A DNA stretch of 64,000 bases from Thermocaproicibacter sp041859875 (GTDB lineage: Bacteria > Bacillota > Clostridia > Oscillospirales > Acutalibacteraceae). Positions 9,746-18,091 of the stretch are shown here, one piece after another. The stretch spans positions 35,657 through 99,656 of the forward strand of contig JBFLFY010000004.1 in the NCBI GenBank assembly GCA_041859875.1. Reading direction: 5' to 3'. The position numbers were made by a program, and so were the translations under genes. Positions within the stretch are counted from its first letter, which is position 1. Every line of letters begins with the position of its first letter. The notes beneath the pieces were generated by a model. It saw nothing but the letters and a program-made list of their open reading frames with translations, did no database searches and was not told the origin of the DNA.

Positions 9746-9775
9746 ACTATATTGGCAAAAGGCCGGTCCTGTCAA
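9746..9775 (-). promoter_or_regulatory. Probable promoter of the MMPL exporter operon
   Basis: On the minus strand TTGACA (9770-9775) and TATAGT (9746-9751) are separated by 18 bases, upstream of the exporter start at 9701. The divergent regulator begins about 160 bases to the right, so both promoters share this interval. Confidence 0.5.
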
Positions 9776-9935
9776 CAAATCGGAACCTATTTTCATAATT
9801 TTTAATAGCTTTTTGCTGCCGAAATCCCTTATAATTTAAAAGGCGGGGAACTCAAGAAGTGCACGGGATAAACTAGTGTATCTTCCCGGGAAACAGTGTA
9901 TAATGGAAAAAAGGCCGTACATTCGGAGGAGTGGT

Positions 9936-10688
9936 ATGTTTATGGCAGAAGAGCCAAAAAAGAAAATTCTAATTGTCGATGACGATGCATCAATTTTAAT
10001 GCTGCTTTCCGATGTCTTGCAGGACAGCGGCTATGAAGTGACAACTTCTTCTTCCGGGGAAGAATGTATCCGGCTGATTCAAAAACAGATTTTCGACATG
10101 ATTATCCTTGACATTATGATGAAAGGTATCAGTGGACTTGACGTCTGCCGCCGAATCCGCGATTCTGTCAGCTGCCCCATTTTGTTTCTGAGTGCAAAAG
10201 ACACTTCAGCCGATGTAGTAAACGGCCTTGCCCTCGGCGCGGATGACTACCTTACAAAGCCGTTTGTGCTGGAAGAACTGGTGGCGCGTATTAATGCGCA
10301 CCTTCGCCGCGAACGCCGCGCTGCCGAACCGGTTAGGGCCTCCTCTGCAATACAGATTGGTGAAATCAGGCTTGACCGGGAAAGCATGACCGTCACAAAA
10401 AGCGGCACCCCAGTTGCCGTTTCCACAAAAGAATTCGAACTTCTCGACTACCTAATGCAGAACGCCGGGCAAACGCTTGCCCGCAAAAAAATTTTTCACG
10501 ACGTGTGGAAAACTGATTACGGCGACGTTGGCACCGTAGCTATTAATATTAAGAACCTGCGTTCCAAACTTGACCCGGACTGGCAGTATATAAAAACCGT
10601 GTGGGGCTCCGGCTACCTCTTTGTAACGCAAAGCGGCTTTGCCGACGAAAAAGCCATGGAAGGCGGCAGCAATGAAACGCAAGAATGA
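9936..10688 (+). CDS. OmpR/PhoB-family response regulator
   Basis: A 250-residue two-component response regulator. The receiver domain has the acidic pair in LIVDDDASI, the phospho-acceptor Asp59 in MIILDIMM, a Ser in LFLSAKDT and the Lys in DYLTKPF. The C-terminal winged-helix DNA-binding domain contains STKEFELLDYLMQNAGQ and ends with IKTVWGSGYLF. The ATG at 9936 follows GGAGGAG; an ATG two codons later is also possible. The gene overlaps the kinase gene by 17 bases. Its divergent position next to the MMPL operon suggests that this operon is one of its targets. Confidence 0.93.
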   Translation: MFMAEEPKKKILIVDDDASILMLLSDVLQDSGYEVTTSSSGEECIRLIQKQIFDMIILDIMMKGISGLDVCRRIRDSVSCPILFLSAKDTSADVVNGLALGADDYLTKPFVLEELVARINAHLRRERRAAEPVRASSAIQIGEIRLDRESMTVTKSGTPVAVSTKEFELLDYLMQNAGQTLARKKIFHDVWKTDYGDVGTVAINIKNLRSKLDPDWQYIKTVWGSGYLFVTQSGFADEKAMEGGSNETQE

Positions 10689-12018
10689 AAAAAGAAAGAT
10701 CTTTGTAGCCGGCTGGCTCAGCAACCACCTTTCGCATAAAGCGCTGGTTGCTCTTGTCCTTCTGGCCTGCGCAAGCGGCCTTGTTCTGTTCCATTGCTTT
10801 ATTTCCTACCTGGGGAGCTACGCCGACAGCACTTACAACAAGCTGATTTCAGAATCGCAGTCCGGTGCACAGAGCGCCGCGACCTTTCTCCATGAATGCG
10901 GCGGTAATTTTGAGCCTCTGAAAAGCTATGCTACAGAGCATAAAATTTCCTGCGAGGTGCGCGACAGCAACGGCGTCCTCCTCTTTGAATACCGGCCGCT
11001 GAAAGAAGAAAATAACTTTCTTGTTTCAAGCAGTGCGAAAACGACTTTGAACAGCGGTGCCGTTCTTACGGTGCGTACTTGGAGCATGCCGATTAAAGAA
11101 AATCAAATCAGCAGTTCGCTGCGCCAGCGCACCGTTGCAGGGCTGATTGTCCTTGTTGTGTGCATCTTTATTGTTGTTGCCATCACACTGTACCTGTTGG
11201 TGCTTGCACCTATTATCAGCCTGCGGCAGACGTTTAAATCGTATTATGAGCAGGGTGCTCTTCCCGAACGCAGCAACCGCCAGGATGAAATCGGGAAGCT
11301 GCAGGATACATTCGTCGACATGGTGGATGTTCTGGAAAACAAGGAGCAGGCGGAGCGCCGGCTGATTGCTTCTGTTTCACACGACATTAAGACGCCGCTT
11401 ACTTCTGTGATGGGCTTTTCTGAACGCCTTCTTTCCGGTGAATTTTCGCCGGAAAAGCGCAATATTTATCTGCATAACATCTACGACAAATCACTTGCTA
11501 TTAAAGGCATTGTAGACGAGTTTGACGACTATCTGGATGCAAATATCCGCAGTGACACACCGATGTGCCTGATGGCTATGAATGATTTTTGCCAGGCTGT
11601 GTGCAAGGAATATCAGGACGAGCTTTCCGACGCCGGTGTAGAGTTTACCGTGGAATGCACCTGTCCGAACGAACAGATTCGCTGCAACTACGGCCACCTG
11701 ATGCGTTTTCTCGGGAATCTTGTGGGCAACAGCATTAAACACGCAAATGTGGAGCCGCTGAAACTGAAGTTGAGCTGCCACTGGGAAGACGACCGAATTG
11801 TTCTGGCTTTTTCAGACAATGGGCAGGGCGTTCCTGAAAAAATGCTCAAACAGATTTTTGAGCCGTTCTTTACAACCGACCGAGGCCGCAAGGTTTCGGG
11901 GCTTGGCCTGAGTATCTGCGAAAACATCATCCGCACTCACGGGGGAACCATTTGCGCCAAGAACCAGCCTTCCGGCGGTTTGCTGATTGAAGCCCGCCTG
12001 CCCTGCGCAAAGCTCTAA
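10672..12018 (+). CDS. Membrane sensor histidine kinase
   Basis: A 448-residue sensor kinase: transmembrane helix near residues 25-50, an extracellular sensor of about 100 residues, a second helix near 155-185, a HAMP linker, then a HisKA domain with ASVSHDIKTPLTSVMGF (phospho-acceptor near His237). The HATPase_c domain carries GNLVGNSIKHA (N box), FSDNGQGVP (G1) and GLGLSICENIIRTHGG (G2). The start at 10672 follows GGAAGGCGG and overlaps the response regulator, so the pair is translationally coupled. The signal is unknown; the context suggests envelope stress or export. Confidence 0.93.
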   Translation: MKRKNEKRKIFVAGWLSNHLSHKALVALVLLACASGLVLFHCFISYLGSYADSTYNKLISESQSGAQSAATFLHECGGNFEPLKSYATEHKISCEVRDSNGVLLFEYRPLKEENNFLVSSSAKTTLNSGAVLTVRTWSMPIKENQISSSLRQRTVAGLIVLVVCIFIVVAITLYLLVLAPIISLRQTFKSYYEQGALPERSNRQDEIGKLQDTFVDMVDVLENKEQAERRLIASVSHDIKTPLTSVMGFSERLLSGEFSPEKRNIYLHNIYDKSLAIKGIVDEFDDYLDANIRSDTPMCLMAMNDFCQAVCKEYQDELSDAGVEFTVECTCPNEQIRCNYGHLMRFLGNLVGNSIKHANVEPLKLKLSCHWEDDRIVLAFSDNGQGVPEKMLKQIFEPFFTTDRGRKVSGLGLSICENIIRTHGGTICAKNQPSGGLLIEARLPCAKL

Positions 12019-12030
12019 AAAAACTTTTCC

Positions 12031-12059
12031 TTGTCAAATCGGTGAACCTGTGTTATAAT
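12031..12059 (+). promoter_or_regulatory. Strong promoter of the ABC-F leader
   Basis: TTGTCA (12031-12036) and a perfect TATAAT (12054-12059) are separated by 17 bases. The transcript would carry a leader of about 240 nucleotides before the ABC-F start codon. Confidence 0.8.
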
Positions 12060-12094
12060 GACGTCCAAATATTAAAAAGATTGGAGCTGGAAGG

Positions 12095-12115
12095 ATGCAT
12101 AAATTTTCCTGCTGA
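12095..12115 (+). CDS. Leader peptide MHKFSC of the ABC-F attenuator
   Basis: A six-codon ORF (MHKFSC then TGA) preceded by GGAGCTGGAAGG. Its stop overlaps the start of a second in-frame ORF, 12115-12279 (54 codons, beginning MKLSMAISDV), through a TGATG junction. That second ORF runs into the terminator hairpin. Short leader peptides on which antibiotic-stalled ribosomes relieve termination are known upstream of ABC-F resistance genes; that function here is inferred from position. Confidence 0.6.
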   Translation: MHKFSC

Positions 12116-12241
12116 TGAAGTTGAGTATGGCAATCTCTGACGTTGTGTACCGTCTGGTTTGCTGTGCTATCGCAGGAAAAGCAATGCTTCCGCCAGCTCT
12201 GTTTTTATGTCTTTTGCAGGTTTTCTGCCAAAGATATATAA

Positions 12242-12283
12242 AAATCAGGCTGCAGGAACAGTATCTTCCTGCGGCCTGATTTT
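12242..12283 (+). terminator. Attenuator terminator upstream of the ABC-F remnant
   Basis: A stem of about 15 bp (ATCAGGC-T-GCAGGAA paired with TTCCTGC-G-GCCTGAT, one wobble) with a 7-base loop, followed by TTTT. It ends about 20 bases before the ABC-F start codon and its ribosome-binding site GGGAGG, the usual place for a conditional terminator. Confidence 0.8.
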
Positions 12284-12303
12284 CATATACGGGAGGCAGC
12301 TTT

Positions 12304-12871
12304 ATGTCATTAATTGATATTTGCAACCTAACTTTTGCCTATGAGGGCAGTTATGATAATATTTTCGAAGGTGTAAATTTACAGATCGACACCAACTGGA
12401 AACTCGGATTTATCGGCCGAAACGGCCGCGGGAAAATCGAGCATACTGAAGCTGATCTGCGGGCAAGCCTTAACTTATACCGGTGATTTTCAAAAAGCGA
12501 GCGGCCTGTTAATTTCCTATGTGCCGCAGGACACATCTTTTCTCAGCGGAAACCTCACCGACTATGCCAGAGACAGCAGCATTGATGAAACCCTAATGAA
12601 AGCAATCCTTCGCAAACTGGATTTCGCGCGGGTTCAGTTTGAAAAGGATATGCATGATTTCAGCGCTGGGCAAAAGAAAAAAGTGCTGATTGCAAAAAGC
12701 CTCTGTGAAAAAGTCCATCTGCTTGTGTGGGATGAACCGCTGAATTATGTTGATATTATTTCGCGTACGCAAATTGAAAAGCTGTTGCTTACCTACAAGC
12801 CCACGGTTTTATTTGTGGAACATGACCGTGCTTTCTGCAAAAACATCGCAACAAAAATAATACAGTTGTGA
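12304..12871 (+). pseudogene. ABC-F ribosomal protection protein, collapsed by internal deletion and frameshift
   Basis: The first 44 codons are the N-terminus of an Lsa/CplR-like ABC-F protein (MSLIDICNLTFAYEGSYDNI, ending at the Walker A GRNGRGK). The sequence then continues directly as the second ABC domain just after its own Walker A: ILKLICGQALTYTGDFQK, FSAGQKKKVLIAKSLCE (signature), VWDEPLNYVD (Walker B) and VEHDRAF (His switch). Most of the first ABC domain and the interdomain linker are therefore missing, as if recombination had occurred between the two Walker A motifs. One extra A in GGGAAAATCG also shifts the frame; removing it restores a continuous ~189-residue reading frame. Intact relatives have about 490-500 residues and confer lincosamide/streptogramin/pleuromutilin resistance; this copy should be inactive. 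Confidence 0.88.
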
Positions 12872-12885
12872 TAATAAAAGCATAG

Positions 12886-12918
12886 AAAAAGCCCTGCGGC
12901 GAAAACCGCAGGGTTTCT
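12886..12918. terminator. Bidirectional terminator between the ABC-F remnant and gapA
   Basis: CCCTGCGG and CCGCAGGG form an 8-bp stem with a 6-base loop, with T-rich tails on both strands. It serves the rightward remnant and the leftward gapA gene. Confidence 0.88.
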
Positions 12919-12932
12919 TGAAATGTCGCTAA

Positions 12933-13952
12933 TTATTCGTGGTCTACCTTGTTCATGTGCTTAATCAGGTCCAGAACCTTGTTGCTGTAGCCCCACTCAT
13001 TGTCGTACCAGGAAATCAGCTTTACGAAATGATCGTTCAGCATGATGCCAGCTGTTGCGTCAAAGATGGAGGTGTGCGGGTCACCAAGAATATCAGAAGA
13101 AACAATAGCGTCTTCTGTGTATGCCAGAATGCCCTTCATGGAGCCTTCAGAAGCTTCTTTTACTGCCTTGCAGATGTCATCATAAGTGGTGGACTTCTCG
13201 AGGCGTACAGTCAAGTCAACAACAGAGCCATCGAGAGTCGGAACACGCATAGACATACCGGTCAGCTTGCCTTTAACGGACGGAATAACAAGTGCGCAAG
13301 CCTTTGCAGCGCCTGTGGAAGACGGGATAATGTTGCCGGAAGCACTACGGCCGCCTCTCCAATCCTTCTTGGAAGGTCCATCAACAGTCTTCTGTGTAGC
13401 TGTTGTGGAGTGAACGGTAGTCATAAGGCCTTCAACAATACCAAACTTGTCGTTGATAACCTTTGTCAGAGGAGCAAGGCAGTTCGTTGTGCAGGAAGCA
13501 TTGGAAACAACCTTCATGTCCTTTGTGTAAGTGTCGAGGTTTACGCCGCATACAAAAGTCGGGGTTTCCTTATCCTTTGCAGGAGCGGAAATAATAACTT
13601 TCTTTGCGCCGGCCTTGATGTGTGCAGAAGCCTTTTCGGTCGTTGCGAAAACGCCTGTGGATTCAACAACATACTCAGCGCCAACTTTGCCCCAAGGAAT
13701 GTTGACTGGATCTTTCTCGGCAAAAACATTGATCTTGTGGCCATTAACGACCAGCTTACCGTCTTCTGCCTTGATTTCACCATCAAAATGGCCGTGCATG
13801 GAATCGTATTTCACCATGTAAACCATGTAGTCAGGGTCAATGAACGGATCGTTAATCCCGACGATTTCAAAGGTTTCCGGCTGCTTTACAGCTGCACGGA
13901 AAACCAGACGGCCAATGCGGCCGAAACCGTTAATGCCAACTTTAATAGACAT
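12933..13952 (-). CDS. gapA: Glyceraldehyde-3-phosphate dehydrogenase, type I
   Basis: A 339-residue NAD-dependent glycolytic GAPDH that oxidises and phosphorylates glyceraldehyde-3-phosphate. The Rossmann motif INGFGRIGRLVFR is at the N-terminus, the catalytic Cys154 is in SNASCTTNCLAP, and HSTTATQKTVDGPSKKDWRG lies in the anion-binding region. The C-terminus WYDNEWGYSNKVLDLI is typical. A clear AGGAGGTAGC site precedes the ATG. It is transcribed alone, away from the pgk-tpiA-gpmI cluster 20 kb to the right. Confidence 0.98.
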   Translation of the reverse strand: MSIKVGINGFGRIGRLVFRAAVKQPETFEIVGINDPFIDPDYMVYMVKYDSMHGHFDGEIKAEDGKLVVNGHKINVFAEKDPVNIPWGKVGAEYVVESTGVFATTEKASAHIKAGAKKVIISAPAKDKETPTFVCGVNLDTYTKDMKVVSNASCTTNCLAPLTKVINDKFGIVEGLMTTVHSTTATQKTVDGPSKKDWRGGRSASGNIIPSSTGAAKACALVIPSVKGKLTGMSMRVPTLDGSVVDLTVRLEKSTTYDDICKAVKEASEGSMKGILAYTEDAIVSSDILGDPHTSIFDATAGIMLNDHFVKLISWYDNEWGYSNKVLDLIKHMNKVDHE

Positions 13953-13992
13953 AAATTGCTACCTCCTGTTTTGTTTTAAGTACTAATGATAT

Positions 13993-14019
13993 TTTATAGC
14001 ATTTCAAGCGTTTTTACAA
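13993..14019 (-). promoter_or_regulatory. Possible gapA promoter
   Basis: On the minus strand TTGTAA (14014-14019) and TATAAA (13993-13998) are 15 bases apart, about 40 bases upstream of the gapA start. The spacing is short, so this is tentative. Confidence 0.4.
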
Positions 14020-14040
14020 GATGTTTTGATATTTTTTTAA

Positions 14041-15123
14041 CTAACTTTTTGCAGGTTCCATTTTATCAGGAAAATTTTGCTCCTTTTCCCGGAACTCTTC
14101 CTGCCCTTGGTAAACATCCTGCAAAAAGGAAAGATACTCCGCATCCGGGTTTTCAGCAGGCCGTTCGAGTGGTTTCTCCACCGATGCACTGATTTCCGGC
14201 TGCACCGCAGCTTTTTCCGTTGCCGCTGCCGCTGCAGTGGAACTGCTTTTCTGCGGTTTCGGCTGCTCTGTTTCCCCGCCTTCCGCAGAGGCGCCGTCTT
14301 CATCCCCCGCAACAGGAGCAGCACTCACCACAGAGGCTTCCCTGCGGCGGCACATCACAGCAAGGCAGGTAAGAATATAGGCCGCGATTACAAGGTTGGT
14401 GCCCTGCACACCCACTTCGAAACTGCCAAGCATTTTCCTTCCGGAAAAGAAGAGCGCAAGGTTCGGCACTGCGTCGGTCAACGCCATAACGGAAGCGGAA
14501 AATCCAAACGGCACCGCTAGGCGCACTGCGTTTTCGTCCATGCCGGAAAGAAGCTTTGCCTGTGAAAACAGGAATAAAAGCAGAAATATCACCGTAAATG
14601 TATGGTAGATATTATCAAACCGATTCACTGTTGACGCGTAGGTGATAAACAGCGAAATGAAGAAAAGACAACCCCATATTGTCGGAAAAAGTGCTACAAG
14701 AGGATGTTTGCGCAAAAAACCTGCGCCCGTGCCGAAATCATATGCCGCGGCAAAGAAAGCAACCGCCGCAAGCACGCCGGTAAGTGCCAAGACGGCATCC
14801 ATCGTGTCCGGCTTTCCGTTTGAAAGAAGATTCTGCGCAAAAGTCATAAACGGAGCTCCCGCGGCAAAAAGGCCTGCAAGCACGGCAAACGCCGCCGCAG
14901 CAGGGCTGCGATGCGCAGCGTAAGGATGTTTTACCGTCTCTTTCCTTCCAAGCACAAGAAGCGCCAAGATGCCAACCGCCGCGGCTGTTGCCGCAATACC
15001 TGCCATTTTCCCACCGTCGGTATAAAAACCGGTCTGTGGGTCTACCAGAAAAAACACAGAATAAATCCGAAGCGGCAGCACCACAAGCAGCACCGCAGCC
15101 CAAATGCACCATGTGCGCTTCAT
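14041..15123 (-). CDS. Polytopic membrane protein of unknown function
   Basis: A 360-residue protein not recognised as a named family. About eight hydrophobic segments occupy residues 5-260 (for example AVLLVVLPLRIYSVFFLV and NLVIAAYILTCLAVMC). They are followed by a cytoplasmic, Ala/Glu/Ser/Pro-rich low-complexity tail of about 100 residues. The tail ends in a more ordered acidic helix, PDAEYLSFLQDVYQGQEEF. It starts 25 bases after the citrate synthase stop codon on the same strand, so the two are probably co-transcribed, but no functional link is evident. It might be a sensor or scaffold; nothing in the sequence decides this. Confidence 0.75.
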   Translation of the reverse strand: MKRTWCIWAAVLLVVLPLRIYSVFFLVDPQTGFYTDGGKMAGIAATAAAVGILALLVLGRKETVKHPYAAHRSPAAAAFAVLAGLFAAGAPFMTFAQNLLSNGKPDTMDAVLALTGVLAAVAFFAAAYDFGTGAGFLRKHPLVALFPTIWGCLFFISLFITYASTVNRFDNIYHTFTVIFLLLFLFSQAKLLSGMDENAVRLAVPFGFSASVMALTDAVPNLALFFSGRKMLGSFEVGVQGTNLVIAAYILTCLAVMCRRREASVVSAAPVAGDEDGASAEGGETEQPKPQKSSSTAAAAATEKAAVQPEISASVEKPLERPAENPDAEYLSFLQDVYQGQEEFREKEQNFPDKMEPAKS

Positions 15124-15147
15124 AGAAATTCCTCCAACTCTCTGCCC

Positions 15148-16542
15148 TTATCTTTTTTCAATGGGAACATAGGGCCTGCCTTTTGACAGAGAGCGGTAAG
15201 CAGGCCGCATAATACGCCCACAGGTTTCCATTTCCTCCATGCGGTGTGCGCACCAGCCTGTAATCCGGGAAACGGCAAAAAGAGGCGTAAAAAGATCGCT
15301 CGGTATCCCAAGCATCTCATAGACAAGGCCGGAGTAGAAGTCCACATTAGCGCACATGACTTTTTTCTTGCCTGTAACTTTAGCAAAGGCCTGCGGCGCA
15401 AGGCGCTCTACACGCTCAAACAGACGGAACTTTTTTAGCATGCCCTTTTCTTCCGCAAGTTTGCGCGCGTGCGACTTTAAAATTACAGCGCGTGGGTCCG
15501 AAAGCGTGTAAACTGCGTGGCCGATGCCGTAAATCAAACCGGAGTGGTCAGCAGCTTCCCCGCGAAGAATCTTCGCAAGGTATGCCGAAACCTCATCGTC
15601 GTCCTCCCAGTCGTGCACATTTTCCATCAGCTCGTTCATCATCATCATGACGCGGTGGTTTGCTCCGCCATGGCGCGGGCCTTTCAGCGAACCGATGCCG
15701 GCGGCAATGGCCGAATAAATGTCTGTTCCCGTGGAAGTAAGCACACGCGTTGAAAAAGTGGAGTTGTTGCCGCCGCCGTGCTCCGCGTGAATCATCATGC
15801 AGATGTCGAGAAGCTTCGCTTCCTCATCGGTGAACACACGATCCGGGCGAATAGCGTTCAGTATGGACTGAGCAGCGGTCTGGGTTGGGTCAATCGGGTG
15901 GAAGTACATACTTTTTTTGTCAAAATGCCTGCGTTTTACCTGGTAAGCATAAGTCATAATGGTTGGCAGGCACGCGATAAGCTGAATGGACTGGCGCATA
16001 TTATTTTCCAATGTGAACTCATCCGGGTTCTTATCATAAGAATACAACGCCAGAACCGATCGTGCAAGCTTATTCATCACATTTTTGGAAGGAGCCTTAA
16101 TTATCATGTCTTCTGCGAAATATTCCGGCAATTCACGGGAATGGCTCAAAACTTTCGTAAAGTGCTCCAACTGTGTACGGGTCGGCAGGCTGCCAAAAAG
16201 CAGCAGCCAGGCAACTTCCTCATAGCCGAAGCGGTTCTCTGCCACGCAGCCGTTCACAATGTCATTAATATCAATTCCACGGTATGTAAGGCGGCCTTCA
16301 TCCGGAATACGCTCGCCGTCGGCAATTAAGTACCCATGCACATTGCAGATAAGCGTCAAGCCAGCCATAACGCCGGTTCCGTCCGGGTTTCGCAGGCCAC
16401 GCTTCACATTATATAAATCATAGTTTTCGGGAGAAATTTTATTGTTTTTCCGGTACTCCTCGCAAAGGTTCTTTAGCTCTGCACTGTCGGTGCTGACGGT
16501 CAGCGTATCATTTTGTGTTTCCATGAACAAAGCATCCCCCAT
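15148..16542 (-). CDS. Citrate synthase (first copy)
   Basis: A 464-residue member of the citrate/2-methylcitrate synthase family. The active-site blocks are present: MIHAEHGGGNNSTFSTRV, LKGPRHGGANHRV, YGIGHAVYTLSDPRA and ANVDFYSGLVYEMLGI (catalytic Asp), with a C-terminal RPAYRSLSKGRPYVPI. It condenses oxaloacetate with acetyl-CoA, in Clostridia probably for glutamate precursor synthesis. The ATG at 16542 has AAGGGGA about 11 bases upstream; an ATG at 16524 with GGGGGA is an equally good start. It is paralogous to the second synthase at 41470 and shares its extended N-terminal region (YNVKRGLRN here, YDVKRGLRD there). Confidence 0.9.
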   Translation of the reverse strand: MGDALFMETQNDTLTVSTDSAELKNLCEEYRKNNKISPENYDLYNVKRGLRNPDGTGVMAGLTLICNVHGYLIADGERIPDEGRLTYRGIDINDIVNGCVAENRFGYEEVAWLLLFGSLPTRTQLEHFTKVLSHSRELPEYFAEDMIIKAPSKNVMNKLARSVLALYSYDKNPDEFTLENNMRQSIQLIACLPTIMTYAYQVKRRHFDKKSMYFHPIDPTQTAAQSILNAIRPDRVFTDEEAKLLDICMMIHAEHGGGNNSTFSTRVLTSTGTDIYSAIAAGIGSLKGPRHGGANHRVMMMMNELMENVHDWEDDDEVSAYLAKILRGEAADHSGLIYGIGHAVYTLSDPRAVILKSHARKLAEEKGMLKKFRLFERVERLAPQAFAKVTGKKKVMCANVDFYSGLVYEMLGIPSDLFTPLFAVSRITGWCAHRMEEMETCGRIMRPAYRSLSKGRPYVPIEKR

Positions 16543-16778
16543 TCAGGCAGGATTCCCCTTACTATTTAAACCGGGCCTGCCGTTTTTCTTATCTTTTGAA
16601 TGTTTTTATTTTATATCACTAAATTGGTAAAGTCAAGTCAGCAAAGGCCAATTTTGAATTTTTTGCTCATCGTTTTTTCATAATTAAGGGCATTATTTCG
16701 GAATCAGCCCCCATATTGCTTGATTTTATGAATATCTTTGCAGCCGATTATGTATTATCGGCGTGGGAGGGAAAGCGA

Positions 16779-17759
16779 ATGACTTCAAAAAAAGGGACCG
16801 TCCTGCTCTGCCTGCTGTTCTACCTTGCCATGCTTCTGCTGCCGCTTATGGCACTTGGAGGCGGAAAAAGTCCTGGAAAACCGGGAAGCTCGCCGCCGCT
16901 GAAACTTCCGCCGGGAAGTTTCTTCCGCTTACAAGACTCCTCCACAGGCAAAATGCTAACGGTGGACGACGAAACTTTCGTACGCGGCACGGTAGCAACT
17001 GAGATGTCACCGGAAGCCCCCCAAGAGGCCCTGAAAGCGCAGGCAGTTGCCGCACGCACTTACTACGGCAGGCTGCGGGAAAATCACCGCAGCAGCCCGG
17101 GAAGCGCAAACAGCGCAGACTTTACCGTGGACACAGCGAACCGCAACATTTACATGACGGTAGACGATATGAAGAAGCATTGGGGAGGGAACTTCGACCA
17201 GTACTATAAAAGCATCTGCAGCGCCTGTGACGCTGTTTCCGGACAGGTTCTCCGCAGCGGCGGAAAACTGATAGACGCAACCTACTTTGCCATTTCCGGC
17301 GGAAGCACAGAAGACGCAGCCGACGTGTGGGGCTCCAAATGCTCGTACCTCGTTTCCGTCGCAAGCCCATGGGATGCCTTTGCGGGCGGTTACCAGACTT
17401 CCGCTTCTTTTTCGGCGGATGACTTTAAGGCTAAGATTCTGAAAACTGCGCCAAAAGCAGACCTGAGCGGCGCAGTCCAAAGCTGGGTCGGCGCTTCCGA
17501 CCGTTCCCCAGCCGGAACGGTAAAGAATATCAAGATTGGCGGGCAGGTTCTTACCGGAAGCCAGGTGCGCACAGCCTTTGGCCTGCGCTCGGCAGATTTC
17601 ACCGTAACGTTCACAAACGGCAGCTTCACCTTTGACGTAAAAGGCTACGGGCACGGCGTTGGCATGAGCCAAGTTGGCGCGGAAGCTATGGCGCGCGATG
17701 GCGCAGGCTACAAACAGATCCTTTCCTGGTACTACCCAAACACCACCCTCACGAAATAG
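16779..17759 (+). CDS. spoIID: Stage II sporulation protein D (peptidoglycan lytic transglycosylase)
   Basis: A 326-residue SpoIID/LytB protein. It has one N-terminal transmembrane helix (GTVLLCLLFYLAMLLLPL), a short Gly/Pro linker, then the SpoIID domain: TVATEMSPEAPQEALKAQAV and AARTYYG contain the catalytic Glu and the conserved Ala-rich helix, followed by DATYFAISGGSTEDAADVWG and the C-terminal GYGHGVGMSQVGAEAMARDG. In Bacillus SpoIID hydrolyses septal peptidoglycan with SpoIIP during forespore engulfment. The start at 16779 follows GGGAGGG. Together with cotJ it marks the host as a spore-former. Confidence 0.9.
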   Translation: MTSKKGTVLLCLLFYLAMLLLPLMALGGGKSPGKPGSSPPLKLPPGSFFRLQDSSTGKMLTVDDETFVRGTVATEMSPEAPQEALKAQAVAARTYYGRLRENHRSSPGSANSADFTVDTANRNIYMTVDDMKKHWGGNFDQYYKSICSACDAVSGQVLRSGGKLIDATYFAISGGSTEDAADVWGSKCSYLVSVASPWDAFAGGYQTSASFSADDFKAKILKTAPKADLSGAVQSWVGASDRSPAGTVKNIKIGGQVLTGSQVRTAFGLRSADFTVTFTNGSFTFDVKGYGHGVGMSQVGAEAMARDGAGYKQILSWYYPNTTLTK

Positions 17760-17768
17760 AAGCAGCAG

Positions 17769-17799
17769 AGGCCGGTTCCAAAGCAGGAACCGGCCCCAT
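17769..17799 (+). terminator. First terminator after spoIID
   Basis: GGCCGGTTCC and GGAACCGGCC form a perfect 10-bp stem with a 6-base loop, 10 bases after the spoIID stop codon, followed by a short T-containing tail. Confidence 0.7.
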
Positions 17800-17805
17800 T
17801 TAATG

Positions 17806-17849
17806 GCAGAAGCGCACCCCGCAAAATGCAGGGTGCGCTTCTGTTTTTC
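17806..17849. terminator. Second, bidirectional terminator after spoIID
   Basis: CAGAAGCGCACCC and GGGTGCGCTTCTG form a 13-bp stem followed by TTTTTCT. The remaining stretch up to 18091 holds another GC-rich inverted repeat (GCGGCGG...CCGCCGC near 17860-17895) and no convincing gene. Confidence 0.85.
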
Positions 17850-18091
17850 TAGCACTAAGCGGCGGCCAGTGCAGAACACCAACCGCCGCCACGCCCCTCC
17901 TCCGGCACGAATGAGCACAAACCGGTATCTTGTCAAGTAAATTCTGGATATTTATTTGTTCTATTTCTTCTTTAAAACCCTGTAACTACCGTGTTTGCAG
18001 TCAATTTTTTCTTTCCTGAGGTAAAATATGGCATTCCCCGTTCCCCGGCTGCCGCCGCAGGTACGAAGAATACCTGAAATCCGTGGGCGGG

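Noticed and set aside
12939..13979. A 346-codon open frame opposite gapA
   Set aside because: Antisense shadow of gapA; Cys/Asn/Val-rich product without any family resemblance.
17007..17936. A 309-codon minus-strand frame opposite spoIID
   Set aside because: It covers spoIID and its two terminators, and the product has no motif. spoIID has a clear start, ribosome-binding site and domain.
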